From: CAZFDT01 sp964518335
Lineage (GTDB): Bacteria; Planctomycetota; Phycisphaerae; Phycisphaerales; Phycisphaeraceae
Assembly: GCA_964518335.1 (NCBI GenBank)
Contig: CAZFDT010000004.1
Location: 62,001 to 126,000 of the forward strand
Direction of reading: 5' to 3'
DNA: 64,000 nt
The notes beneath the pieces were generated by a model, which saw only the letters and a program-made list of their open reading frames with translations, was not told where the DNA came from and made no database searches. The translations under genes and the position numbers were made by a program. Position 1 is the first letter of the stretch, and the number at the start of each line of letters is the position of its first letter. Positions 26,968 through 36,271 of this stretch are shown here, one piece after another.

Positions 26968-28008
26968 ATGCTCGTCATTCGCCCCGTGACGCTCGACGAT
27001 GTGGATGGCTTGCTGGAGCTGAGTCATCTGACGGGCTTTGGCCTGACGACGCTGCCCCGCGACCGGGCGATCCTGCTGCGTCGCGTGCGCGAGTCCAACC
27101 GCGGATTCGACAAGGCCGACGAGGATCCGCCCGGCGGCGAGACGTTTTTCTTTGTGCTGGAGGACACGAGCAGCGGCCGTGTGGTGGGCACGACCGGCGT
27201 CACGTCGAAGGTGGGCGGGTTTGAGCCGTTCTACGCCTACAAGCTGGAAAGCACGGTGCAGGAATCGCCGATGCTGGGCGTGCGCAAGCGGATCAGCACG
27301 CTGCACCTGGTGACCGAGCATAACGGCCCGTGCGAGATCGGCAGCCTGTTCCTGCATCCCGATCACCGCGGTGGGGGCAACGGGCGACTGCTGTCGCTGT
27401 CGCGGTTTCTGTTCATGGGCCAGCACCCGCACCTGTTCGATCCGCTGGTCATTGCCGAGATGCGCGGTGTGATCGACGAGCACGGCCGCAGCGTTTTCTG
27501 GGACGCGCTGGGCAAACACTTTTTCGAGATCGAGTTTCCCAAGGCCGACTACATGGTGATGGTGAACAAGCGATTCATCGCCGAGTTGATGCCGCGGCAT
27601 CCGATCTACACGTGCCTGCTTCCGCCGGAGGCGCAGGCGGTGATCGGGCAGGTCCACGAGCAGACACGGCCGGCGCTGCAGATTCTGGAACACCAGGGCT
27701 TCTCACGGACGGACATGGTGGACATTTTCGAGGGCGGGCCGATCGTGAGCTGTCCCTTGCTGGAGATTCGTGCCGTGAGAGAGAGTGTGACGTCGAGAGT
27801 GTCAGCCATCGACGACGAGCTGACGTGCGGCGACTGGCGGATGGCGGCCAGCACACGCCGGCACATGCGGGCGTGCCGGACGATGGTGGCGGCTGCGAGG
27901 GACGGGGGCGTGCAACTGCAACGCGATGCGGCCAACGCGCTGGGCGTCTCGGTTGGCGACACGATCCGGCACGTGGCGACGAAAGATGGACAGGAGGGGC
28001 GGCCATGA
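26968..28008 (+). CDS. astA: Arginine N-succinyltransferase
   Basis: A 346-residue member of the arginine N-succinyltransferase family (GNAT-like), transferring succinyl from succinyl-CoA to arginine as first step of the AST pathway. Family features are IRPVTLDDVDGLLELSHLTGFGLTTLP at the N-terminus, GTTGVTSKVGGFEPFYAYKL, GSLFLHPDHRGGGNGRLLS with the acetyl-CoA-like loop (about 125-145), and EIEFPKADYMV. AGGAG at 26954-26958 favours ATG 26968 over a GTG at 26962. It ends in an ATGA overlap with astD. The C-terminal 50 residues after LLEIRAVRESV are Ala/Arg-rich. Confidence 0.95.
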   Translation: MLVIRPVTLDDVDGLLELSHLTGFGLTTLPRDRAILLRRVRESNRGFDKADEDPPGGETFFFVLEDTSSGRVVGTTGVTSKVGGFEPFYAYKLESTVQESPMLGVRKRISTLHLVTEHNGPCEIGSLFLHPDHRGGGNGRLLSLSRFLFMGQHPHLFDPLVIAEMRGVIDEHGRSVFWDALGKHFFEIEFPKADYMVMVNKRFIAELMPRHPIYTCLLPPEAQAVIGQVHEQTRPALQILEHQGFSRTDMVDIFEGGPIVSCPLLEIRAVRESVTSRVSAIDDELTCGDWRMAASTRRHMRACRTMVAAARDGGVQLQRDAANALGVSVGDTIRHVATKDGQEGRP

Positions 28009-29474
28009 CGTGTCGCGGCGAGCTGTTCGTTGACGGACGATGGCAGGGCGGTGAAGGCGACTCCTTCGCGTCGAGTGATCCCGCAACACAGGCGCCGGTA
28101 TGGCGAGGTCACGCGGCATCGGCCTCGCAGATCGACGCGGCGATAGCGGGGGCGCGGCGGGCGCTAAGGGCGTGGGCCGGTCAGCCCGTGGGCCAGCGCA
28201 TCAACGTGTTACGGGCGTTCGCCACGGCAGTGGAGCAACGGCGTGACGAACTGTCAGAGCTGATCAGTCGCGAGACGGGCAAACCCCTGTGGGAATCGCG
28301 CAGCGAGGTCTCCGTGATGATCGCCAAGGTCCCGCGGTCGATCGAGGCGTACGAGAGGCGGTGCGACGCGGCAGCGCATGAGGTGGACGGGGCAAGGGCG
28401 GCGACCGTGTTTCGACCTCATGGCGTGGTGGCGGTGTTCGGCCCGTTCAATCTTCCGGGCCACATTCCTAACGGCCACATCGTGCCGGCTCTTCTGGCGG
28501 GCAACACGGTCGTGTTCAAACCCAGCGACAAGGTGGCCGGCGTGGGCGAGGCGATGATCAAGTGCTGGGCGCAAGCCGATGTGCCCGCGGGCGTGCTGCA
28601 GTTGCTCCAGGGCGATCGCAACACCGGGCAGGCCGTTGCCGCACATCCAGAACTCGACGGCCTCTACTTCACCGGCAGCAGTGCCGCGGGCATCGCCATT
28701 CGCCGCGCGTGGGCTGAGTCGCCTCAGAAAATTCTCGCCTTGGAAATGGGTGGCAACAACCCGTTGATCGTCCACGACGTGGCTGACCTCGACGCGGCGG
28801 CTTATCTGACCGTGCAGTCGGCGTACGTCACGGCGGGGCAGCGATGCACCTGCGCCCGCAGGCTGATTGTGCCCGCGGGCAACGAAGGCGATCGCTTCGT
28901 GGAGAAACTGGCTCTGATGATGGCTCGGGTTCGCGTGGGTCTTTGGACGGATAGACCCGAGCCGTTTATGGGGCCGGTGATCTCGCCCACGGCGGCCGAT
29001 GCGCTGCTGGCGGCGCAGGCTGATCTCGTGAGGCGCGGCGGGCGTGTGGTTGTGGAGATGCGACGCGTGGGAAATTCGGCAACGCTGCTGTCGCCGGGGC
29101 TGATCGACGTCACTTGCGTCACCAATCGCATCGATGGCGAGTTGTTCGGTCCATTGCTGCAGTTGATTCGTGTGCCGGGTTATGATGCGGCAATCACGGA
29201 AGCCAATCGCACGCGCTACGGCCTGGCGGCGGGATTGCTGTCGGATCGTCGCGAGCATTGGGACCGTTTCGTGCAGTCGATTCGCGCAGGCGTGGTCAAC
29301 TGGAATCGCCAAACCACCAATGCCAGCGGAACGATGCCTTTCGGCGGCGTGGGCCTGTCGGGCAACCATCGCCCCAGTGGCTATTTCGCCGCCGACTATT
29401 GCTCGTATCCGGTGGCAACAATGGAGTTGGACCGCGCGATGATGCCCGCACGACTCTCGCCGGGGTTTGCATGA
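28005..29474 (+). CDS. astD: N-succinylglutamate 5-semialdehyde dehydrogenase
   Basis: A 489-residue aldehyde dehydrogenase that oxidises succinylglutamate semialdehyde to succinylglutamate with NAD. It has GPFNLPGHIPNGHIVPALLAGNTVVFKPSD (about 150), FTGSSAAG, LALEMGGNNPLIV with the general-base Glu (about 250), and GQRCTCARR with the nucleophilic Cys (about 285). NLPGHIPNGHI and TTNASGTMPFGGVGLSGNHRPSGY are AstD hallmarks among ALDHs. Length equals the family norm. Its ATG overlaps the astA stop, and its TGA overlaps the astB start. Confidence 0.96.
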   Translation: MTCRGELFVDGRWQGGEGDSFASSDPATQAPVWRGHAASASQIDAAIAGARRALRAWAGQPVGQRINVLRAFATAVEQRRDELSELISRETGKPLWESRSEVSVMIAKVPRSIEAYERRCDAAAHEVDGARAATVFRPHGVVAVFGPFNLPGHIPNGHIVPALLAGNTVVFKPSDKVAGVGEAMIKCWAQADVPAGVLQLLQGDRNTGQAVAAHPELDGLYFTGSSAAGIAIRRAWAESPQKILALEMGGNNPLIVHDVADLDAAAYLTVQSAYVTAGQRCTCARRLIVPAGNEGDRFVEKLALMMARVRVGLWTDRPEPFMGPVISPTAADALLAAQADLVRRGGRVVVEMRRVGNSATLLSPGLIDVTCVTNRIDGELFGPLLQLIRVPGYDAAITEANRTRYGLAAGLLSDRREHWDRFVQSIRAGVVNWNRQTTNASGTMPFGGVGLSGNHRPSGYFAADYCSYPVATMELDRAMMPARLSPGFA

Positions 29475-30817
29475 GCGCTTGCGAGGTCAACTTCGATGGC
29501 CTGGTCGGACCGACGCACCACTACGCGGGACTGTCACCGGGCAACCTGGCGTCACAGGCCCACGCGGGGCAATCATCGAATCCACGTGCCGCCGCGCTGG
29601 AGGGCCTGGCGAAGATGAAGCTGCTGATGGACTGGGGCGTGCCCCAGGCGGTGCTTCCTCCACAGCCACGACCGGACATCGCAGCGCTGCGCCGAGTGGG
29701 CTTCGCAGGTGATGACGCGGCGGTGCTTGCCCGCGCCGCGCGCGATGCGCCGATGCTGCTGGCGGCATGCGCCAGCGCATCGAGCATGTGGGCCGCCAAC
29801 GTCGCCACTGTGTCGCCCTCGGCCGACTGCAGCGATGGTCTGCTGCATGTGACGCCCGCCAATCTTGTGGGCAACTTCCATCGCGCGCTCGAAGTGAGTT
29901 CGACCACCGCTGTACTGCGGAAGATCTTTGCGGATTCGGCTGCATTCGTTGTTCACGACCCGTTGCCACCGTGCGAACAGTTCGCGGATGAAGGCGCCGC
30001 CAACCACACACGCCTGGCCGCCACCCATGGCTCGCCAGGCATCGAGGTGTTCGTTTTTGGCCGCGATGCTTCGGACCGCGCCGTCACACGGCATCCCGCA
30101 CGCCAGAGCCTCGACGCTTCGGCCGCGATCGCCCGCCTGCACCAACTCGACCCCACACGCACCGTCTTCGCCCGCCAGCACCCCCAGGCCATTGATGCAG
30201 GCGTATTTCACAATGACGTGATCGCCGTCGGTCACGCCAACGTCCTGCTCTGCCACGAGCGGGCATGGTGCGATCAACCAGCCGTACTCGACGAGCTCCG
30301 CCATCGTTTCCGCGAGCATTGTGGATCCAGTCTGCGCGCCATCGAAATCTCCGAAGCTCAACTCCCACTCTCGCTCGCGGTGGACACGTACCTGTTCAAC
30401 AGCCAGGTGCTCACACGCCATGATGGGACGATGGGCCTGCTCTGCCCCAGCGAATGTCGGGACGATCCCCGCACTGCCGATCTTCTGGCGCAATTGACCA
30501 GCGGTGCCACGCCGCTGCGCTGGGTGCGTTACGTTGCGGTTCGGCAAAGCATGCACAACGGTGGCGGGCCGGCGTGCCTGCGTCTGCGGGTCGTGATGAC
30601 GGACGACCAACGCCGCCGCGCGCATCCAGGCGTGTTTCTGACCGATGCGCTGCACCGGCAACTCGTGGATTGGGTCGGGCGCCACTACCGCGATCGTCTG
30701 TCGCCGCGCGATCTGGCCGATCCGCATCTGCTCGACGAATCGCGTCGCGCCCTCGACGAACTCACCGGCCTGCTGGGATTGGGCGCGATCTATGACTTTC
30801 AACGGTCAGCCTGTTGA
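29471..30817 (+). CDS. astB: N-succinylarginine dihydrolase
   Basis: A 448-residue enzyme of the guanidine-modifying (pentein) superfamily that turns N2-succinylarginine into succinylornithine, CO2 and ammonia. It starts CEVNFDGLVGPTHHYAGLSPGNLAS, the AstB signature. ASSMWAANVATVSPSAD (about 110) and FHNDVIAVGHANVLLCHE (about 250) provide the active-site Glu/His region. RQSMHNGGGPACLRLRV near the end carries the catalytic Cys. Length equals the family norm (about 447). It ends 12 bases inside the oppositely oriented VWA protein gene. No astE (succinylglutamate desuccinylase) follows. Confidence 0.97.
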   Translation: MSACEVNFDGLVGPTHHYAGLSPGNLASQAHAGQSSNPRAAALEGLAKMKLLMDWGVPQAVLPPQPRPDIAALRRVGFAGDDAAVLARAARDAPMLLAACASASSMWAANVATVSPSADCSDGLLHVTPANLVGNFHRALEVSSTTAVLRKIFADSAAFVVHDPLPPCEQFADEGAANHTRLAATHGSPGIEVFVFGRDASDRAVTRHPARQSLDASAAIARLHQLDPTRTVFARQHPQAIDAGVFHNDVIAVGHANVLLCHERAWCDQPAVLDELRHRFREHCGSSLRAIEISEAQLPLSLAVDTYLFNSQVLTRHDGTMGLLCPSECRDDPRTADLLAQLTSGATPLRWVRYVAVRQSMHNGGGPACLRLRVVMTDDQRRRAHPGVFLTDALHRQLVDWVGRHYRDRLSPRDLADPHLLDESRRALDELTGLLGLGAIYDFQRSAC

Positions 30818-33469
30818 CGTATGCGACGCCGCATGGCCCGCCGTGGCAACGGGTCGACGTCGTTTCCGCACCAGATCCATGACCATTTCGCTCATGCTGC
30901 GCAACACCTCCCAGCGGCGAACAGCGACATCCACCAGAAAAACAAGCATGAGAAGCTTCAGCAGCGCGGGCCGCAGTTCGACGAAGCGAACGTGTCCCAC
31001 GCGATCGTAGATCGGCAGGGCGGCGGCATCGGACTCGATGATGCTCCCGCCGGTGATGGCGACCACCTTTTCAAGCAGCGTGCGATGGACCTGCCCGGTC
31101 GCCGACTCGCCGGATGCGTTCTCGACCATTCCCGCGGAGACGATCTCCGAATCGGAGCGAGCCCGCACCAGGTACACACCCGGTCCCTGCGTGGCAAAGC
31201 GTCCACTGTAGCGCCCCGGCCCCGTCTGATCGAGGACCATCTTGTGAATCGACTTGAGACTCGATTCCAGCGCGTGGGCGGGCACGACAAACGCCTCGGC
31301 CTCGATGCGCGCGCCGTTGCGGAACCGCGCCGCGTCTTCCATCAAATCGACGATCACCTCGACCTCATCGGTGCCGCGATGTAGCCGCACATCCATGAGC
31401 TGGCCCTGCGGCTGCCTGGCCATCTCACGCAGGATCTGCGACCAGAACTGACTGTAGCCGTCGGGCCAGGTGGCGATCCACAACGCCGACCAGCGGCTCT
31501 TGCAGTCGCTGGTGAACGCCATGACCTTGCCCAGCCCGAAGCGCCACGACGCCAGAAGCGGATCGTCCAGATCGGTGACGAGAGGGACCTGGGCCGTGGC
31601 TTTGCGATGGGTCTTGACGTACCCCAGCAATTGGGGGGCGGCATCGATCGGCCAGCCGCGCGTCGCTTCGTGGCGTTCGACCTGGCGCGGTGCGAAGGGC
31701 TGCTCGCGGATGAGCTTGCCCATGTGGGTCATGGCATCCTGCGTGAAGATGCGCGGGACCATGGACGCGTCGGCGGTGGCGTAGAACTGTCCGCCGCCGA
31801 TCTGGGCGATGGTCTGCAACAGGGCCAGTGCAGCGCCATCCCCGACGCCGACGGTCGAGATCGTGGCCCCCTCGCTGTGGATTTGCGCGGCGAGCTGGTC
31901 GTAGCCTCCGCCGCCGGTGTGGCCGTCGGTCAGCACGATCATGTGCTTGACCTTGGCGTTGACCGAGGCCAGGGCGCGGCGGGCCTCTTCCATGCCCGGC
32001 TGAATGTTCGTGCCTCCGCCGGCATTGAGCGTGCTGATCTGCGCCGCGATGCCTGCGGGCGAGGTGACGCGCGTCATCGGCACGACCCAGTGCGCGCTGG
32101 AATCGAACGCCACAACGCCAACGTAGTCTTTGGCCTGTAGCAATTCAACCGTGGCAATGGCTGCGGACTTGCACACCTCGATCTTGTGTCCGCTCATCGA
32201 GCCGGAACGGTCCATGACGAGGACCAGTGCGGTGGCGACCTTTTCCTGCAGGTCGGGCGCTTTCATTTTGACGGGCAGGATGTCCTCGATCGGCGTGCGG
32301 TAGTAACCGCCGACGCCGAACGAGTTCTTGCCCCCGATCATGAGGAATCCGCCGCCGAGTTGCTCGACGTAATCGCGCAGCACCAGCATCTGATGCTCGG
32401 TGAGCAGCGTGGCGGGCACGTCGGAGAAAATGACGCCGTCGTAACCGGCCAAATCGGCCAGATTCGTGGGGATTGCAGTGGCCGGGCGCGCGATAAGGCG
32501 GATGCCCTCCTTGGCCATGGCGTCGGTGAGATAGCCAGCTTCACCGGCTTCCCCTTCGACGTAAAGGAGCACAGGCAGTCCACGCACATCCACCAGCGCC
32601 ATCGCTTCGTCGTTGCCCGCCAGGGTGTCCTGGGCGAAGCCTTCGATCAGCACGCGATAGTTGTAGAGATTGCGCTGATCGGGAGTGCGACGAAAGGTGA
32701 CAGTGGTTTGCTCGCCGACGGTGAGGGTGATGGGTTTGGCATCGATCTCGATGCCGTTCTCGAAGAGACGAACGACGCCGGAGCCCGCGAGTGAGCTTTC
32801 GATGTCGGCGATGAGGTCGAGCTGGGCGCCTTCGTGTACGCGCGTGTGGCTGGGTCGCAGCGCCATGACGCGCACGTCCGGTCGAGGCTGTCCTGCAAAA
32901 GGAATGGCGTCCACGATGATGTCCATCGTCGCCGCACGCTGGGCCTGCGCCGTCAGGTCTCCGCGCGTCTCAGTGCCGTCGCCGATGAGCACGATGCGGC
33001 GCGCCGTCGCCGCCGGCATTAAGCCTTGCGCCAATGCCAGCGCCTCGGCGAGGTTTGTGTCATGGCCCGACGATTCGACCGAGGCCGCGTCAATGGTGAT
33101 CGGCTCGCGGCCGACGCCGGGCAGACGATGCACCGCCGGCGACGCCCCCGCCGAGATGTAGCCCACCTCCGTCGTCGCCGGCAGCTTTGCCGCCAGTCGC
33201 GACGCCAGTTCCGCCTGCTCGGCCAATCGCGCGTGACCCTGGCTTTGGGAGTGGTCGAGCACGAAGATCACCGCCTGGCGGTGCGTCGTCTGTTGCCACG
33301 CGGGCCCGGCGATCGCTGTCAGCACCAGCATCACCAGCAGCGTGCGCACCACGAATAGCGCGGCAGCGCGCCACGGCGCCATCGGCCGCTGCGTCCGCCA
33401 CGCGAATAGCGCCAGCAGCGCCGCCGCCGGCAGAATCAGCCACATGACCCAGAGTCGTTCCCAGTCCAT
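30806..33469 (-). CDS. Membrane VWA-domain protein with class-I glutaminase-like part
   Basis: An 887-residue protein. Two N-terminal membrane helices (MWLILPAAALLALFAW, APWRAAALFVVRTLLVMLVLTAIAG) lead into a first VWA-like domain (VIFVLDHSQSQGH). Residues ~290-380 resemble a catalytically unproven GATase-like fold (YVEGEAGEAGYLTDAMAKEG...GYDGVIFSDVPATLLTEHQMLVLRDYVEQLGGGFLMIGG). A canonical VWA domain with MIDAS motif DRSGSMSGHK then follows (about 420). A late hydrophobic helix (LLKLLMLVFLVDVAV) ends the membrane part. This is the usual last partner of MoxR/DUF58/BatA operons in planctomycetes. It directly abuts the preceding stop (TGAATG). Confidence 0.85.
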   Translation of the reverse strand: MDWERLWVMWLILPAAALLALFAWRTQRPMAPWRAAALFVVRTLLVMLVLTAIAGPAWQQTTHRQAVIFVLDHSQSQGHARLAEQAELASRLAAKLPATTEVGYISAGASPAVHRLPGVGREPITIDAASVESSGHDTNLAEALALAQGLMPAATARRIVLIGDGTETRGDLTAQAQRAATMDIIVDAIPFAGQPRPDVRVMALRPSHTRVHEGAQLDLIADIESSLAGSGVVRLFENGIEIDAKPITLTVGEQTTVTFRRTPDQRNLYNYRVLIEGFAQDTLAGNDEAMALVDVRGLPVLLYVEGEAGEAGYLTDAMAKEGIRLIARPATAIPTNLADLAGYDGVIFSDVPATLLTEHQMLVLRDYVEQLGGGFLMIGGKNSFGVGGYYRTPIEDILPVKMKAPDLQEKVATALVLVMDRSGSMSGHKIEVCKSAAIATVELLQAKDYVGVVAFDSSAHWVVPMTRVTSPAGIAAQISTLNAGGGTNIQPGMEEARRALASVNAKVKHMIVLTDGHTGGGGYDQLAAQIHSEGATISTVGVGDGAALALLQTIAQIGGGQFYATADASMVPRIFTQDAMTHMGKLIREQPFAPRQVERHEATRGWPIDAAPQLLGYVKTHRKATAQVPLVTDLDDPLLASWRFGLGKVMAFTSDCKSRWSALWIATWPDGYSQFWSQILREMARQPQGQLMDVRLHRGTDEVEVIVDLMEDAARFRNGARIEAEAFVVPAHALESSLKSIHKMVLDQTGPGRYSGRFATQGPGVYLVRARSDSEIVSAGMVENASGESATGQVHRTLLEKVVAITGGSIIESDAAALPIYDRVGHVRFVELRPALLKLLMLVFLVDVAVRRWEVLRSMSEMVMDLVRKRRRPVATAGHAASHTSTG

Positions 33470-35338
33470 TCAATACACCGAGTGCAAGTGAAAAAGCCAA
33501 CTCTCCACCATCAGCGTCGCCAGCACGACCCACAGCAGCGCCGCAGTCATGTCACCGGACAGCCAGCGGCTCCATCCTCTTGCGGAAACCGCAAGCCCGT
33601 CGGCGTCGCCGTGCGATGGCAGTCGGGTTTCCTCGGCCGACAGCAGGGCGGCACTGCCCGATTCGCCGGCGTCAGTGGACCAGAGGCCCACGTGATCGAG
33701 TTCGGTCCACCTGCCGACGATCGCCGTCTTGCCCGCGTGAGGCATGCCAATGTCGGGGCTGGACCAGATGATGGTGTCGGCGTGGGTCGCCAGGAGTTCG
33801 CCGCAGCGGCGGTTGTTGCCGGTTATGGTTGCTGCAGCAGGCAGCGTCGCCCAGTAGATCGCGTTGCCGATGAGCAGCGGATACGACGGCAATCGCCACA
33901 GGTTCTCCGACTCCGCCGCCGAGAAGGACATGATGACCACGCGCTGACCGCGCACCTCGCCGACAGCCAGCAGTGGACCCGCCGGGCCGACCCACAGCGG
34001 CTCCAGCCCCGATCGCGCGGGATCCGCGTCAAGCACCGTCTTCTGCAACAATGACACACGAGAGCCCGCCACGCCAAAGAGCACCGGATGATGAGCCTGC
34101 GTGGTCCGAGGGGCATCCACGGGCAACCCGCCCCCGGCGACGGGCGCTATCCGCACCGGTCCCACCGAGCGATCGGGATCGATCGCGATGACCGGCACGT
34201 CCTGGGGCCACGTCTCCGGCAGCCACCCCTGGAACACCACCACGTCCACGCGCCGCTCACTGGGCCACGCGTTCGGCCCGCCGGCGAACACCCGCACCTG
34301 CGTGTCCCGACCCAGCGACTGCAACGCGAACTGCGTCACCACGTCCGGTTGGGCGCTGATCCACAGCACTTCAATCGGCTCGGGCTGCGGTACACGCGCC
34401 AGCAGCTCGTTGTCCGCCCGCAGGCTGTCGCCTTCTGCCCGCACGCTCAGCGAAAGCGTGTCACTGCCCGACGCCTCGCCCGCTTCGATCGGCATGGCCA
34501 GCAGCTCGCGCCCGCCGGGCTCGATCGTCATGCGGCGCACCGCGATCAGGTTTTGGCCGCGACGCATCTGCACCTGCGCTTCGACAGGCCCGGGGCCGAC
34601 CGCCACAAGCTGCGCAAACGCCTCCAATTGATCGCGCTGCATCGGCGAACGGCGCAGCTCGAACGCCGTGATCCCCACATTGGTGGGCGATCGCAACGCC
34701 ACGCACACATGCTCGATGGTCACCGGTGAGTCAACCGCGATGGACTCTGGCGCAGGCGCATCGGTGTAGTGCCAGATCGATGCCGGGGCCTCGATCCTTG
34801 CGAGCTGCTCGGACAAGTGCAACGCCTCCTCCGGCCGCCCCTCGATTGGCCTGGCGCCAATGGACAGGATCGCCCGCTCGATCTCGCGGCGATCCATACT
34901 GCGCGGCAACAGCACCGTCGGCCGACTGTCATAGGTCACGACCGACACCGCTACGCCCCCGTGCATGCCCGTCAGCCGCGCGACGGCCGCGCGTTTGGCC
35001 GCGTCCAGGCGTGTCACGGCGCCGCTGTCCGTCGCCGACATCGACGCCGAACGGTCGATCAGGATCACCGCGCTGCGGATCGTCCCGGTCCGAGGCACCG
35101 CCACCAGTCGTGCCAGCGCCATGCCCGCGCCCGCCAGGATCAGCAGCGACAGCAGCAGCGACAACAGCCGCTTGAGCTGACGCAGCCACGCCGACTCCTG
35201 GTGCTCCTTCGCCAGCGACTTGAAGAACAGCAGCGTGCTCACGCGTTGTCGCCGCGCCCTGGGTCGCACGATGTACAGCGCCACCGGGACAAGCGCCGTC
35301 AGGAGCCACATCAATGCCAATGGGTCGAGAAAACGCAT
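33470..35338 (-). CDS. BatA-type N-terminal domain / VWA membrane protein
   Basis: A 622-residue protein beginning with the aerotolerance BatA-like start FLDPLALMWLLTALVPVALYIVRPRARRQRVSTLLFF (first membrane helix, then the conserved basic loop). A second helix follows (LLSLLLSLLILAGAGMALARL), then a VWA domain with MIDAS DRSASMSATDSG (about residue 95). The middle and C-terminal parts resemble an Ig-like/GATase-like module (PVIAIDPDRSVGP..., YPLLIGNAIYW). A C-terminal helix (MTAALLWVVLATLMVESWLFHL) re-enters the membrane. It probably forms an envelope complex with the next VWA protein, with DUF58 and MoxR as chaperone. Confidence 0.85.
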   Translation of the reverse strand: MRFLDPLALMWLLTALVPVALYIVRPRARRQRVSTLLFFKSLAKEHQESAWLRQLKRLLSLLLSLLILAGAGMALARLVAVPRTGTIRSAVILIDRSASMSATDSGAVTRLDAAKRAAVARLTGMHGGVAVSVVTYDSRPTVLLPRSMDRREIERAILSIGARPIEGRPEEALHLSEQLARIEAPASIWHYTDAPAPESIAVDSPVTIEHVCVALRSPTNVGITAFELRRSPMQRDQLEAFAQLVAVGPGPVEAQVQMRRGQNLIAVRRMTIEPGGRELLAMPIEAGEASGSDTLSLSVRAEGDSLRADNELLARVPQPEPIEVLWISAQPDVVTQFALQSLGRDTQVRVFAGGPNAWPSERRVDVVVFQGWLPETWPQDVPVIAIDPDRSVGPVRIAPVAGGGLPVDAPRTTQAHHPVLFGVAGSRVSLLQKTVLDADPARSGLEPLWVGPAGPLLAVGEVRGQRVVIMSFSAAESENLWRLPSYPLLIGNAIYWATLPAAATITGNNRRCGELLATHADTIIWSSPDIGMPHAGKTAIVGRWTELDHVGLWSTDAGESGSAALLSAEETRLPSHGDADGLAVSARGWSRWLSGDMTAALLWVVLATLMVESWLFHLHSVY

Positions 35339-35347
35339 GGTGGATCA

Positions 35348-36271
35348 TTAAGCTCCCGCCAGCGCGCTGCCGCGGGACAGGAGCGTGAGGAACATATCCT
35401 CAAAGGAACGGTCAGTGGTCCAATGCACGTAGTCGATGCCGTGCCGCATGCACGTGGTGCGCAGGTCCTCGGTGAAATCGGCGACGGCCTGTGTGTAGCG
35501 CTGCAGGTCGCGGTGGGTGAGACTGATGCGGCGGGTTTCCAGCGTCTCGACCTCCACGAGTTGCAGGTCGCCGTCAAGGCCGGGAGCGCTCTCGGCGGGG
35601 TCCATCACGTGGATGACGTGGGTTTCGGCGGGCCAGTGCGCGGCGTGGAGCATCGCCTGCTGCGCCTGCTCGATCGAGCGGCCGAAGAGATCTGAAATGA
35701 TGAAGGCGATGCCGCGGCGGTCCTGGCTGAGCCTGAATGTGCGCAGGGCGGCGTCCAGATCGGTCACGCCATTGAACTCAATCACTGTGAGCTGACGCAG
35801 CAGCGCGTGCATGTGGCCGGGACCTTTGAGCGGCGGTGTCTGCCTGCGCACAGCGTCGGCCACGCTCATCACCGACACGCGGTGCTGGCTGATCATCGCC
35901 AGGTACGCCAGCGCCGCAGCCATGCGCAGCGCCGCGACACGCTTGGCGGGGAAGGGCTCGACCATCGACACGCTCGTGTCGATGAGGATGTGGACGTGGA
36001 ACTCCTGGATTTCCTCGAACAGCCGGATAAAGAGTTTTTCGAGGCGAGCGTAAAGCCGCCAGTCGATGGCGCGGTAGTCGTCGCCGTGGACGTACTGTCG
36101 GTGGTCCTTGAACTGGCGGGTGAATCCGGTGGCCGGCGTGGGCTGGGCGCCGCGGCGGCGCATCTGTCGGCGTTTGCGAAGCTGAAAGAACAGCGAGCGC
36201 AGTTGTCCGAGGAACCTGGGATCGAACAACCCTTCCTCGTCGATCGTGTTGTGCTGGTGCGTGGCGGGCAT
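35348..36271 (-). CDS. DUF58 domain protein of the MoxR operon
   Basis: A 307-residue cytoplasmic DUF58 (VWA-like) protein. It has SLFFQLRKRRQMRRRGAQ near residue 30, the family core FKDHRQYVHGDDYRAIDWRLYARLEKLFIRLFEEIQEF (about 55-90) and a MIDAS-like DTSVSMVE (about 97). It then follows the usual helical and strand pattern to the end. DUF58 proteins are encoded next to moxR and work with it in assembling or activating partner proteins. ATG 36271 overlaps the preceding TAA by one base (TAATG), indicating translational coupling. Confidence 0.92.
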   Translation of the reverse strand: MPATHQHNTIDEEGLFDPRFLGQLRSLFFQLRKRRQMRRRGAQPTPATGFTRQFKDHRQYVHGDDYRAIDWRLYARLEKLFIRLFEEIQEFHVHILIDTSVSMVEPFPAKRVAALRMAAALAYLAMISQHRVSVMSVADAVRRQTPPLKGPGHMHALLRQLTVIEFNGVTDLDAALRTFRLSQDRRGIAFIISDLFGRSIEQAQQAMLHAAHWPAETHVIHVMDPAESAPGLDGDLQLVEVETLETRRISLTHRDLQRYTQAVADFTEDLRTTCMRHGIDYVHWTTDRSFEDMFLTLLSRGSALAGA

